From JAAYGT01 sp050252075 (GTDB lineage: Bacteria > Pseudomonadota > Gammaproteobacteria > Burkholderiales > Burkholderiaceae_B), in the NCBI GenBank assembly GCA_050252075.1, contig JBFWLP010000020.1:1-39522 (forward strand): a DNA stretch of 39,522 bases. The letters are read 5' to 3'. Below, one piece after another: positions 24,250 to 32,726 of the stretch. Below the pieces are notes generated by a model that was not told the origin of the DNA, ran no database searches, and saw nothing but the letters and a program-made list of their open reading frames with translations. Numbering within the stretch: position 1 is the first letter of the stretch; the number at the start of each line of letters is the position of its first letter. The position numbers were made by a program, and so were the translations under genes.

Positions 24250-25416
24250 ATGCCCCGACTCTCTTCACCGTTGTCCATACTGGCTGCGGCTGTTCTTGCC
24301 GTGGCGGCTATGGCTTTGTCCGCACACCGGGCGCATGCACAAGAATCCGCCCCGCAGTATTTGCCCAGCCAGCTGGGTCAACTGAAAGTCACCCAGGTGA
24401 TCGGGAATCTGGATCGCCCCTGGGCCATGGCTTTCTTGCCCGAGAACGAAGGGATACTCATTACGGAAAAACCAGGCAACTTGCGTCTGTGGCGGCCTCG
24501 GGGCGGTTTGTCGGGCCCCATAAAAGGGGTGCCCGCCGTGTATGAGCGAGGCCAGGGTGGCTTGCTCGATGTCGCACTGGCGCCCGATTTTGCGCAGTCG
24601 CGTCGTGTTTACCTGACCTATGCCGAAGAGGGTGAGGGGCGTGGCAGCACCGCCGCCGGTTATGGGGTGTTATCGGCCGATGGCACAGCGCTGAACGATT
24701 TCAAAGTAATTTTCCGACAAATGCCGCGTTTGTCCACCGGCGTGCACTTTGGCTCGCGCCTGGTGTTTGACCGGCAGGGATACCTGTACATTGCGTTGGG
24801 TGACAACAACCAGCGGCCAACCGCGCAAGACCTGGACAAACTGCAGGGGAAAGTGGTGCGCTTGCATCCGGATGGCCGAATTCCTGACGACAACCCCTTC
24901 GTCAACCGGCCCGGGGCGCGTCCGGAAATCTGGTCGTACGGACATCGCAACCAGCAGGGAGCGGCACTCAACCCCTGGACAGGCGAGCTCTGGACGCACG
25001 AACACGGCCCGCGAGGGGGCGATGAAATCAATATCCCCCAGCCAGGCAAGAATTATGGCTGGCCACTGGCCACGTACGGCATCAACTATTCCGGTTTTGC
25101 CATTCCTGAAGCCCTGGGTACGCACGTTGAAGGTACCGAGCAGCCCATTCACTACTGGAAAGTATCGCCGGCGATTTCCGGCATGGCGTTTTATAACGCG
25201 GATCGTTTTCCCGCCTGGAAGGGGTCGCTGTTCATCGGCGCTCTGCGTGATCAAGCCATCCTTCGCCTTACGGTCGACGGGAATAAAGTTAGCGGCGAGG
25301 AGCGTTTGCTGGAATTGTTGAACGAGCGCATACGCGATGTTCGTGTGGGGCCGGACGGCTACGTTTACGCGCTCACCGATGGTTCCGGCGGGCGATTGCT
25401 GAAGCTGGGGCTGTAA
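24250..25416 (+). CDS. PQQ-dependent aldose dehydrogenase, YliI/GSDH family
   Basis: The 388-residue periplasmic protein has a signal peptide (ILAAAVLAVAAMALSAHRAHA) and a six-bladed propeller of the soluble glucose dehydrogenase family (GSDH). Family marks are NLDRPWAMAFLPE near residue 53, catalytic His166 in STGVHFGSRLVFD, YIALGDNNQR, WSYGHRNQQG, and HEHGPRGGDEIN. It oxidises aldose sugars at C1 with PQQ and passes electrons to the respiratory chain. A GGAG site sits about seven bases before the ATG. A TAGAAT -10-like box lies at 24212 without a well-spaced -35. No PQQ biosynthesis genes are in the window. Divergent from the TonB receptor across 88 bases. Confidence 0.9.
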   Translation: MPRLSSPLSILAAAVLAVAAMALSAHRAHAQESAPQYLPSQLGQLKVTQVIGNLDRPWAMAFLPENEGILITEKPGNLRLWRPRGGLSGPIKGVPAVYERGQGGLLDVALAPDFAQSRRVYLTYAEEGEGRGSTAAGYGVLSADGTALNDFKVIFRQMPRLSTGVHFGSRLVFDRQGYLYIALGDNNQRPTAQDLDKLQGKVVRLHPDGRIPDDNPFVNRPGARPEIWSYGHRNQQGAALNPWTGELWTHEHGPRGGDEINIPQPGKNYGWPLATYGINYSGFAIPEALGTHVEGTEQPIHYWKVSPAISGMAFYNADRFPAWKGSLFIGALRDQAILRLTVDGNKVSGEERLLELLNERIRDVRVGPDGYVYALTDGSGGRLLKLGL

Positions 25417-25566
25417 CCGGTCTTTAACCCGCGTAGCTTTGCCTGGCCTGTGGTGCCAAAGAAACAATCAGTTATACGGCGAGACGCCGGATCACGCCGC
25501 GAAGCGTTTCAACTAGAATGTGGCCTGTCATCCCGTCGTTGACGGGGTGCGTTACACGGACCCTTC

Positions 25567-25833
25567 ATGAAAAAAACCGATCTTGAAAAACATAAAGCCC
25601 TGAAACTCATGGGCAAGCTTCATGCCACCATGCCACCCGGCCGCTTTGCCGGTGCGGCCGGGGCACCCGACCGACGGGAGCAGCGGCGCCTGGATCAGGC
25701 GGCAGGCCTGGTCTCGTTTCCTGTCAAACTGCAACAACCGGTGATTGCTGCCTTGCGCGCCAGGGCGGAAACCGACGGGGTCAGCGTGAACGATCTGATC
25801 AACACCTTGCTGGCCAAGGCGTTGAAGGACTAG
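25567..25833 (+). CDS. Small conserved protein, ribbon-helix-helix-like
   Basis: The 88-residue protein has a basic N-terminal half (KHKALKLMGKLHATMPPGRF) and a C-terminal segment LVSFPVKLQQPVIAALRARA followed by DGVSVNDLINTLLAKALKD, which has the strand-helix-helix pattern of ribbon-helix-helix DNA-binding proteins. It is the first gene of a two-gene unit with yaiI, with only three bases between its stop and the yaiI GTG. A stem CCCGTC-GTT-GACGGG lies in its leader (25532-25546). The family is not one I can name with certainty; function is unknown. Confidence 0.65.
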   Translation: MKKTDLEKHKALKLMGKLHATMPPGRFAGAAGAPDRREQRRLDQAAGLVSFPVKLQQPVIAALRARAETDGVSVNDLINTLLAKALKD

Positions 25834-25836
25834 TCC

Positions 25837-26304
25837 GTGCATATATGGGTGGATGCCGACGCTTGCCCGGCTGTCATTAAAGACATACTGTACCGGGCGG
25901 CGCAGCGTTGGCAACGGTCGCTGACGCTGGTGGCAAACCAGATGTTGCGCACACCGCCTTCGCCGCTCATTCGGGCGGTACAGGTGCCACGCGGCTTCGA
26001 CGTGGCGGACGACTACATTGTGCAACACACGGTGGCCGGCGATCTTGTTATTACGGGCGATATCCCTTTGGCCAGTCTTGTGTTGACCAAAGGCGCCCTG
26101 GTGCTGAATCCGCGCGGCGAGCGCTACACGACGGCGACGATCGGCGAGCGGCTTGCCATGCGCGACATGCTCGAAGAGCTGCGCAGCGCCGGTGTCGACA
26201 CGGGCGGGCCGTCGGCCTTCAGTCAGGCCGACAGGCGTGCGTTTGGCAATGCCCTGGATCAGTTGATGATGGCGTGGTTCCGGAAAGAGGGAAGGTCCCT
26301 TTAG
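25837..26304 (+). CDS. yaiI: UPF0178 family protein YaiI (DUF188, PIN-like)
   Basis: The 155-residue protein opens with IWVDADACPAVIKDILYRAA, the hallmark of UPF0178/DUF188, and has DYIVQHTVAGDLVITGDIPL and the NPRGERYT loop with conserved Asp residues, all consistent with a PIN-like fold. A nuclease role is suggested for the family but not shown. Start is a GTG at 25837 with AAGGA eight bases upstream, inside the end of the preceding gene. The last 86 bases overlap the convergent LysR gene. Confidence 0.9.
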   Translation: MHIWVDADACPAVIKDILYRAAQRWQRSLTLVANQMLRTPPSPLIRAVQVPRGFDVADDYIVQHTVAGDLVITGDIPLASLVLTKGALVLNPRGERYTTATIGERLAMRDMLEELRSAGVDTGGPSAFSQADRRAFGNALDQLMMAWFRKEGRSL

Positions 26305-27178
26305 CCGCAGCCATGGGTACCGCCAGTGCAAGAAACTGCTGCGCACGTGCCGAAAGTTTGCGTCGTTTTTTGTAAATAGCCCCCACGCTGCGTACGGCGC
26401 CTTCTCCACGCAACGAAATGAATCGTACGCCGTCGGCATCGAGCGCATGCGACACACTGCTGGGGATGACGGCAACCCCCAAACCGTTTTTTACCAATGC
26501 GACTGCCGTAGCAAGATGGGTGACCTCAACGGGGTGCGATTTTGCCCCGTAACGAACTTCCAGCTGCTGGGCTGTCGCGCCGCCGCCAATCATAATGACG
26601 CGCTGGTCGGCCAGTGCCGCCCAGTCGAGCGCACTGTGTCGCGCAAGGGCATGGTTCTGCGGCGCCGCGACCAGAAGATGGTCATCAAACAGGTGTACAA
26701 ACTGGAAACCGGACTCATTGGGCTGCCGTCCGATGCCGATTTCAACGTGGTTTGCACGAACTGCTTCCAGAACCTGGTCGCTGGAGTGTTCACTGAGGTA
26801 AAGGTGAACGCCGGGATACAGGCGATGAAAGGCTCCCAGCACTTGTGTAAGAAACCCCAGCGCGATCGACGGCACGGCGGCGATCGATAGTTTGCCCCTG
26901 ACACCCGAGCCGACATCTTTGGCGTATTGGTAAACCTCTTCCAGGTCGAACAATACGTGGCTCATGGCGTCGTAAAGCCCTTGTCCTTCCGGTGTGAGGC
27001 TGCCGTTACGGGTTGTGCGTATGAATAGCTGAACCCCCAGATCGTTCTCCAGGTTTTTGATCAGCGCCGTGAATGCCGGATTCGATACGCACAGCACGCG
27101 GGCGGCGGCGTGAAATGACCCTTCCTCGACGGCAAGGCAAAACGCTTTCAGTTGTCGATACCTAATATTATTAACCAT
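26219..27178 (-). CDS. LysR-family transcriptional regulator
   Basis: The 319-residue protein has a LysR helix-turn-helix (residues about 5-65; RYRQLKAFCLAVEEGSFHAA, then LCVSNPAFTALIKNLENDLG) and a typical co-inducer domain (about 95-295) similar to CbL/CysB-like regulators of aromatic and carboxylate catabolism. It is divergent from a Bug binding-protein gene and an asparaginase-like gene, which are its likely targets. The last 28 residues (after PMAAAKG) look unconserved and run over the yaiI coding region, so the stop may be a recent extension. Confidence 0.88.
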   Translation of the reverse strand: MVNNIRYRQLKAFCLAVEEGSFHAAARVLCVSNPAFTALIKNLENDLGVQLFIRTTRNGSLTPEGQGLYDAMSHVLFDLEEVYQYAKDVGSGVRGKLSIAAVPSIALGFLTQVLGAFHRLYPGVHLYLSEHSSDQVLEAVRANHVEIGIGRQPNESGFQFVHLFDDHLLVAAPQNHALARHSALDWAALADQRVIMIGGGATAQQLEVRYGAKSHPVEVTHLATAVALVKNGLGVAVIPSSVSHALDADGVRFISLRGEGAVRSVGAIYKKRRKLSARAQQFLALAVPMAAAKGTFPLSGTTPSSTDPGHCQTHACRPD

Positions 27179-27206
27179 AAGTTAATTTTAATTCCTTTTA
27201 TTCAAA

Positions 27207-27236
27207 TTGACCGTTTACCTGCGCCCTACGTAGCAT
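27207..27236 (+). promoter_or_regulatory. Candidate sigma-70 promoter for the Bug/asparaginase unit
   Basis: TTGACC (27207-27212) and TAGCAT (27231-27236) are separated by 18 bases in the divergent LysR/Bug gap, 34 bases before the Bug ATG. The region upstream is AT-rich (TTAATTTTAATT) and is a natural place for the LysR site. Spacing is acceptable; no experimental support. Confidence 0.4.
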
Positions 27237-27270
27237 GTGCGTTTATTTCTGACGGACACGGAGTCATCCC

Positions 27271-28255
27271 ATGCTCAAACTACACCGCGCAGCTTCCACC
27301 CTTCTGGCGACTACCCTGCTGGCCGCCGCCCCTTTCGTTCCAGGCCAGTGAAACGACCTTCCCGGGCGGTCCGGTCACGCTGGTGGTGCCTTACCTTCCC
27401 GGCGGCACCCCCGATATCATGGCGCGGGTCATCGCTCCGGAACTGAGTAAACGCTGGGGCCAGCCAGTGGTCGTCGACAACCGTGCCGGCGCCAATGGTG
27501 CCATTGGTTCATCGGCGGTCGCCGCATCGGCCCCCGACGGGCGCACGCTGGTCGTGGGAACCACGGCTACGCACGTGGTGAACGGTCTGCTGTATAGCAG
27601 CATTCCCTACAACGGGTTGAAAGATTTCGCGCCCGTGGCGATGCTTGGTACGCTTTCGAATGTGCTGGTGGTCAACCCCAGTGTGCCGGCCAATAACGTT
27701 GGCGAATTGATCGCTTTGCTTAAGGCCAACCCCGAAAAGTACAACTATGGATCCGGCGGCAACGGCAGCTCCAACCATCTGGCGGCTGAAATGTTCAAGA
27801 CCAAGGCCGGCGTGTCAATTACGCATATTCCATACAAAAGTGCCGCCCCTGCCATGGTTGGCTTGCTGTCCGGAGAAACGGCCATGATCTTCGAGAACGT
27901 GTCCACGGCGATCCCTCATATTAAAAGCGGCAAGCTGCGCGCGCTTGGGCTGACCAGCGCGAAGGGCTCCCCCGTGCTGCCCGACGTCCCCACCATTGAG
28001 GCAGCCGGTGTTCCCGGTTACGACATGTCGTTCTGGTATGGCTTGCTAGCGCCGGCAGGGACGGATCCCAAGGTTGTCCAAAAAATCAACGCCGACGTCC
28101 GCGCCGTGCTTGCCATGCCCGAGGTTCGTAAAACGCTTGAAGATCGCGGTATCGACCTGACCGACAGTTCGCCTGCCGAATTTGCCGATTACATGAAGGC
28201 TGAGCTTCCCAAGTGGACCGAACTCGTCGAGGTTTCGGGTGCGCGCATTGACTAA
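27271..28255 (+). pseudogene. Bug/TctC-family binding protein with a frameshift in the signal peptide
   Basis: The ATG at 27271 has CGGAG seven bases upstream and begins a signal peptide (MLKLHRAASTLLATTLLAAA), but this frame ends at a TGA after 26 codons. The mature protein is in the next frame: FQASETTFPGGPVTLVVPYL, GGTPDIMARVIAPELSKRWG, AGANGAIGSSAVAA and FWYGLLAPAGTDPKVVQKIN are all intact Bug features. Removing one C from the CCCC run at 27329-27332 would give AAALSFQA-SETTF, a perfect cleavable signal. A longer open frame from 27152 has no signal peptide and no ribosome site. Either the gene is inactive, or the base call is wrong. It sits divergent from LysR and 47 bases before the asparaginase-like gene. 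Confidence 0.8.
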
Positions 28256-28302
28256 CTAGCGCGACTGAAACAAACACCTTTGAACGAGTCTGAAGCAATC
28301 AC

Positions 28303-29325
28303 ATGAAATCCCATGCCACCGGAAGCGTCGCCACTGGCGGCGCCGTCCCCCACTGCGTCCTGTTGTCAACCGGGGGCACCATCGCGTCGCGCATAGATCC
28401 GTCCACGGGTCTTGCCATGCCGGTGTCTTCGGCCAAAGACCTGTTGACGACCTTGCCCGATCTGCAGAATCGTCTGACGATCGATATGGAAGATATTGCC
28501 CGCATTCCCTCTCCCCATATCGGCCCGACGGAATGGCAAAAGCTACATGCCCGCATAGTGTCTCTGTTTGCGAATCCCGATGTTTCGGGCGTCGTGGTCA
28601 GCCATGGAACCGGCTTGCTTGAGGAAACCGCATGGTTTCTGGACGTGACGATACCCAATGGCAAACCGGTGGTCATCGTGGGGGCCCAGCGCAACAGTTC
28701 GGAACCCGACAGTGACGGTCCTCGCAACTTGCTTAACGCCCTGCAGGTGTGCGCCTCGCCGGAAGCGCGCGATCTTGGCGTGCTGGTCGTCCAGAACCAG
28801 CATATTCACGCCGCCCGCGACGTGCACAAAATCCACACCTTCGACGTCGAAGCCTTCAGTTCCGGGGAGTGGGGCTACCTGGGCCATGTCGTTGACGGCC
28901 GCGTCTACTTCAACCGGCATCCGGCACACCGGCTGCACATCCCTTATTCGGGCCAGGAGCTTCCGCGCGTGGATGTCATTCCCATGTACGCGGGTGCCAG
29001 CGGCAGCCTTCTGAAAGCCGCTGTGGCCGACGGCGCAAAAGGCCTGGTGGTGCAGGCGGTGGGCTCCGGTCATGTGAATCCGTCGTTCGCCTCGGCCATT
29101 GGCGAACTGATCCAGCAAGGCGTCCCCGTTGTCGTCACCACACGGGTTCAGCGTGGGGGCACCCGGGTGTGCTACGGATTTGCAGGTGCCTCCCGGCGCC
29201 TGCTTGACGACGGTGCCGTGCTTGCCGGGGAGTTATCGGCGTGGAAAGCCCGGATAGTGCTGATGCTTGCCATGGGCAGCGCTGACTTTTCGCCGCAAAG
29301 GCTGCGCAGGCAGCTGGGCACCTGA
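28303..29325 (+). CDS. Asparaginase-family amidohydrolase (atypical active site)
   Basis: The 340-residue protein has the L-asparaginase fold: nucleophile Thr26 in LSTGGTIAS, second Thr103 in VVSHGTGLLEETAWFL, Lys176 in ARDVHKIHTF, and the C-terminal GSGHVNPSF domain. In classical enzymes the second motif is HGTD and the Asp binds the substrate alpha-amino group; here that Asp is Gly104. No signal peptide is seen, so the protein is cytosolic. It follows a Bug receptor gene and is likely controlled by the divergent LysR protein. It may act on an amide other than asparagine, with the Bug protein once delivering the substrate. Confidence 0.88.
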   Translation: MKSHATGSVATGGAVPHCVLLSTGGTIASRIDPSTGLAMPVSSAKDLLTTLPDLQNRLTIDMEDIARIPSPHIGPTEWQKLHARIVSLFANPDVSGVVVSHGTGLLEETAWFLDVTIPNGKPVVIVGAQRNSSEPDSDGPRNLLNALQVCASPEARDLGVLVVQNQHIHAARDVHKIHTFDVEAFSSGEWGYLGHVVDGRVYFNRHPAHRLHIPYSGQELPRVDVIPMYAGASGSLLKAAVADGAKGLVVQAVGSGHVNPSFASAIGELIQQGVPVVVTTRVQRGGTRVCYGFAGASRRLLDDGAVLAGELSAWKARIVLMLAMGSADFSPQRLRRQLGT

Positions 29326-29349
29326 GCAGGCGCGAGCCGCCGTAGGCAA

Positions 29350-29370
29350 CCCGGCATTCCGTTATCCGGG
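29350..29370. terminator. Weak hairpin between convergent genes
   Basis: CCCGG (29350-29354) pairs with CCGGG (29366-29370) across an 11-base loop, midway between the stops of the asparaginase-like gene and the convergent SIMPL-domain gene. It could serve both as a terminator, but there is no T tract and the stem is short. Confidence 0.3.
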
Positions 29371-29379
29371 CCCTGGCGA

Positions 29380-30093
29380 CTACCGCAGCTGATACTCAAA
29401 GGTACTGACCACACGCAGGCGCTTGATGCGCGACGTGCCGTCGTCGTAGCCCAGGCCGCTGTCCCCCGAGATCTGAATGACACCCTGATTGGCGTGGCGC
29501 AGTTCGCCCAGGCGGGCGCCGGCTTCGGCGGCGAACTTGGCGGCCTGTTCGCGGGCGTTGCGGGTGGCTTCCGCCAGCAAGGGTTCCTTAGCCTCGTTGA
29601 AAGCACGTAATTGGTATTGCGGGCCGGTGCCTCCCTCGATGACCAGGCCGGCCTGGATCAGCGGGTCGATGCCCAGCGCCGCCTGGGCCACGGCGGCCAC
29701 CCGCGCAGACTTCACCAACACCAAGCCGGTGCCGGTGTAGCGAAACGGCTGGTCGGGCGAGGCAAACTCACGGGAATAAACGTCTTGTACCTGCAAAGGG
29801 CGAACCTCGATCTCGTCATCGCTAAATCCCGCCTGGCGCAGGAAGGCGACGACCTTGTCACGGTCGGTGGCCAGGGCCTGCTGCACGACATCGAAGGCAT
29901 TGTCGGCACGCCGGAAGGTCAGTTGCCAGGCGGCATAGTCGCTCGCCACTTCAATTTCAGCCAGGCCCTTGACGGTAATGCTGCGGTCGGCCAGCCGGAA
30001 GCGTTCCAGCCCCTGGCTGACCGCCCAGCCACCAAAAGCTACACCGGTGGCGGTGGCGATGGCAACAACTGCGGCAATGACGGCGGTGCGCAT
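29380..30093 (-). CDS. SIMPL-domain (DUF541) periplasmic protein
   Basis: The 237-residue protein starts with an uncleaved or cleavable N-terminal helix (AVIAAVVAIATATGVAFGGW) and has a SIMPL/DUF541 domain: ITVKGLAEIEVASDYAAWQL near residue 38, an ATDRDKVVAFLRQAGFSDDE stretch, and the C-terminal NAREQAAKFAAEAGARLGEL helix. The family includes BP26 and YggE, oligomeric envelope proteins linked to oxidative stress tolerance. The ATG at 30093 has GGAG seven bases upstream, so a frame extending to 30231 was not used. Single gene, convergent with the asparaginase-like gene and divergent from a cupin. Confidence 0.88.
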   Translation of the reverse strand: MRTAVIAAVVAIATATGVAFGGWAVSQGLERFRLADRSITVKGLAEIEVASDYAAWQLTFRRADNAFDVVQQALATDRDKVVAFLRQAGFSDDEIEVRPLQVQDVYSREFASPDQPFRYTGTGLVLVKSARVAAVAQAALGIDPLIQAGLVIEGGTGPQYQLRAFNEAKEPLLAEATRNAREQAAKFAAEAGARLGELRHANQGVIQISGDSGLGYDDGTSRIKRLRVVSTFEYQLR

Positions 30094-30248
30094 AAGAATC
30101 TCCAGGCAAAAAAAGTGGCACGCGGTGTAGTGATGGCGAGCGTAACCCGCCGACGGCGTTCGCGCCAGAGGTTGGTGCGCGGCATGGCTTGTGCCGCCCC
30201 GGCTCACTGCGCTATGGTGCCGCATACGCATTCACGGGAACATGGCCT

Positions 30249-30587
30249 ATGCTGCACAATCTTTTTCAGGCGATCGCTCCGGATTCCGCCACGGAACAGT
30301 TCGAGGATCTGTTGAATGTGCCCGGTCTGCGCGTGGAACGCATCGTTTCCGCCGGGCAGGCCAGCCCGCCCGGGTTCTGGTACCAGCAAGAATGGGATGA
30401 ATGGGTCGTGGTGCTGCGCGGGCGGGCCCAACTGCGGCTGGAAGACAAGGTGCTAAGCCTGGGCCCCGGCGACCATTGCTGGCTGCCTGCCGGTTGCCGT
30501 CATCGCGTTGATGCCACGACGCCTGACGAACCCACCGTCTGGCTGGCGGTTCACCGCGGCTGCGAAGGTACGGGCGAATCACCTTAA
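30249..30587 (+). CDS. Small cupin-domain protein
   Basis: The 112-residue protein is one cupin barrel, with motif 1 QQEWDEWVVVLRGRAQLRLE and motif 2 GPGDHCWLPAGCRHRVDATT. Motif 1 lacks the usual HxH and has E/D residues in its place; motif 2 keeps a His (CRHRV), so metal binding may differ from classical cupins. The ATG at 30249 fits the family; the frame is open to 30189 without a better start. Its stop is 16 bases from the convergent sensor kinase stop. Function is unknown. Confidence 0.8.
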   Translation: MLHNLFQAIAPDSATEQFEDLLNVPGLRVERIVSAGQASPPGFWYQQEWDEWVVVLRGRAQLRLEDKVLSLGPGDHCWLPAGCRHRVDATTPDEPTVWLAVHRGCEGTGESP

Positions 30588-30603
30588 TGCGGCAATGGCT
30601 GGG

Positions 30604-31935
30604 TTATTTAGTCAGAGGAAGCGCCAATGAAACTTCGAGCCCGGCACTTTGCCCGGTTCGGGGTGATTTCATTTGAAGCGGACAGCCCAGACGTTCGGCG
30701 ATTGCGTTGACTATCGCCAGGCCCAGACCACTGCCTTCGACGCTGCCGCTGCCCCGCTCGAACCGGTGGGTCAGACGCTGCAGCAGGGCTTCCGGTATCA
30801 CCGGCCCATCGTTGGCGACCGTCAGTACGCTGTTTTCGCTCAGCGTCACGTGCACCGGCGTGTTTTGCGCTCCATGCCGCAGCGCGTTTTCGACCAGGTT
30901 CCTGTAAAGAATCGCAAAGACATCGGGGTCAAGATACGATAGCAGCGGGGTGTCAGGTAAAACCAGCACTATGCGGTCAGGGCCTGCTGTTCTGGCCAGA
31001 TCATCCGTCAGAATCCGCGCAACAGGCCGCAGGTCGCTGCTGTGGTCCAGCCGAAGACGGCCTCCCTCGGCTCGGGCCAGCTGCATCAGGCGCTCCGACA
31101 CACGAGTCAGTCGCTTCAGTGTCGATTCAATGTCGGCGGCGCGCTGTCGTGTTGCCGCTTCGCCGGTTTCTGTCTGCAGACGTTGAATTTGTGCAATCGC
31201 ACCCGCGATAGGGGTGCGCAGTTCGTGTGCGGCGTTGGCGGCAAACGTGCGCTCGGCGTCAAAGGCCGCTGAAAGTCGTCCAAGGACATCGTTTAATGTG
31301 TCGGCTACAGGCGCCACCTCTGCGGGCAGCCCGTCGGTCGGTATCCGGGAAAGATCGCGCTGGCCCCGTGTCGCCAGCCGGTCACGAAAGCGCTTCACCG
31401 GTACAAGGCTGGAACGGACCGCCAAAACGATGGCCAACAGGACAACCGGCAAGAAAATCAGGATGGGAAACACCAGGAGTAATTGAATCTCACGTGTCAT
31501 GGCCGTTCGGTGTGTGCGCAGTTCGGCCACCGTGATTTGTACCGTGCCTTGCACGGCAGATTCGTTGTATAGCCGATGTGTGGCGGTTTGCCGGAATCCG
31601 GCACCATCCCAGGCGGGAAAAACGGCAGGATCGGCATCATGGGATTGCAGCAGGATGCGCCCCTGGTCATCGCGCACAACGTAGCTCAGCAGCTCATCAT
31701 GTTCGTGTATTTCGGACAGGCGCTGGGTCAGACCTTCTTCTTCGCGCGTTAGAACGTCAACAACAGCCAGCGGCAGAATGCGCTGCGCGGTTTCCTGCAG
31801 CGATGAGTCGAAGATATCTTCGATGGCGTTTCGCGCCAGTATGGATGTGACTGCGGCCGCACCGATCCAGAATACCGTCAGCAAGATGCCCAGCGTGACG
31901 GCCAGCCGGCGCTGAAGACTGCGAGGTCCGTTCAT
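30604..31935 (-). CDS. Sensor histidine kinase (QseC-like)
   Basis: The 443-residue inner-membrane kinase has two membrane helices (about 13-33 and 152-173) around a periplasmic 2CSK_N-like sensor domain, then HisKA with His237 in NAAHELRTPIAG, N box RNLVENALRHG and G box GSGLGLAIVNAIAERLG. The domain order and motifs resemble QseC/PmrB. Its start overlaps the response regulator stop by four bases. It follows the regulator in one operon divergent from the PepSY/DUF2271/ApbE genes, which the pair most plausibly controls. The signal is unknown. Confidence 0.92.
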   Translation of the reverse strand: MNGPRSLQRRLAVTLGILLTVFWIGAAAVTSILARNAIEDIFDSSLQETAQRILPLAVVDVLTREEEGLTQRLSEIHEHDELLSYVVRDDQGRILLQSHDADPAVFPAWDGAGFRQTATHRLYNESAVQGTVQITVAELRTHRTAMTREIQLLLVFPILIFLPVVLLAIVLAVRSSLVPVKRFRDRLATRGQRDLSRIPTDGLPAEVAPVADTLNDVLGRLSAAFDAERTFAANAAHELRTPIAGAIAQIQRLQTETGEAATRQRAADIESTLKRLTRVSERLMQLARAEGGRLRLDHSSDLRPVARILTDDLARTAGPDRIVLVLPDTPLLSYLDPDVFAILYRNLVENALRHGAQNTPVHVTLSENSVLTVANDGPVIPEALLQRLTHRFERGSGSVEGSGLGLAIVNAIAERLGCPLQMKSPRTGQSAGLEVSLALPLTK

Positions 31936-32597
31936 TCGATTGAACGCCCCAGGCGGTAACCAAGCCCCCGCTCTGTTTCAATGATGTCGGCGCCGAGTTT
32001 TTTACGAAGCCTGCTGATATGTACTTCGATCGTGTTGCTTTCGACCCCGGTGTCGAACGTATACAGTTTGTCTTCGAGCTGGGCTTTTGACAGCAATTGG
32101 CCGGGGCGTGCCAGAAAGGCTTCAAGCAGTACCCATTCGCGTGCGGTCAACGACACAGGCTGGCCATCGCGACGAACGCTGCGGGCGGCAAGATCAATCT
32201 GCAAGGGCCCATGGGTAATGACAGGGTTCGGGTTACCGTTATAGCGTCGAGCGACTGAACCGATGCGTGCGGATAATTCAGCCAGATCAAACGGTTTGAC
32301 GAGATAGTCGTCGGCACCCGCATTGAGCCCTTCAATACGGTCGGACACTTGATCAAGCGCCGTCAGGATGATGGCCGGGGTGGCGACAGCACGCGCACGC
32401 AGGCGGCGCAGGAAGGGTATGCCCAGCCCGTCAGGCAGCATCAGATCCAGCAGTATCAGGTCGTAGTCAGTCACAGAAACGGCGCTGTCTGCTGCATCAA
32501 GACGCTGGACCCAATCAACAGAATGGCCATCAACGGCAATCTGGTCGCGCACGGCTCTACCGAGAATTGAGTCGTCTTCAATCAGCAAAATACGCAT
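31932..32597 (-). CDS. OmpR-type response regulator (QseB-like)
   Basis: The 221-residue protein has a receiver domain with acidic pair EDD at residues 7-9, phospho-Asp51 in LILLDLMLPDG and the switch Lys in YLVKPFDLAEL, followed by a winged-helix output domain (LTAREWVLLEAFLARPGQLL, then NTIEVHISRLRKKLG). It is the first gene of the operon with the kinase and faces the PepSY gene across 129 bases that contain an 11-base direct repeat typical of binding by this family. Confidence 0.93.
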   Translation of the reverse strand: MRILLIEDDSILGRAVRDQIAVDGHSVDWVQRLDAADSAVSVTDYDLILLDLMLPDGLGIPFLRRLRARAVATPAIILTALDQVSDRIEGLNAGADDYLVKPFDLAELSARIGSVARRYNGNPNPVITHGPLQIDLAARSVRRDGQPVSLTAREWVLLEAFLARPGQLLSKAQLEDKLYTFDTGVESNTIEVHISRLRKKLGADIIETERGLGYRLGRSIE

Positions 32598-32629
32598 GGA
32601 AGTTTTCTGTGTGGTGGCGCGTGTGCGTC

Positions 32630-32651
32630 AACCTGAAGCGAACCTGACGCA
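32630..32651. promoter_or_regulatory. Direct repeat, candidate response-regulator box
   Basis: AACCTGAAGCG (32630-32640) is followed directly by AACCTGACGCA (32641-32651), giving two half-sites with 11-base spacing on the same face of the helix. PmrA/QseB-type regulators bind such tandem half-sites. It lies between the divergent regulator and PepSY genes and could control both. Confidence 0.55.
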
Positions 32652-32726
32652 CTTTGTGTCCAAAGTTCAGGGTCCGTTCATTTTGGCGGCACATACTGGA
32701 GTCCTCAATCTTAAAGGAGTCTTCAC

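Noticed and set aside
25532..25546. CCCGTC-GTT-GACGGG hairpin before the small RHH-like gene as a terminator
   Set aside because: There is no T tract and the hairpin lies just before the start codon, so a leader structure is as likely; not enough to call a site.
27152..27330. Upstream open frame as the true start of the Bug protein
   Set aside because: It begins inside the divergent promoter/LysR start, lacks a signal peptide, and competes with a textbook signal peptide at 27271 in another frame.
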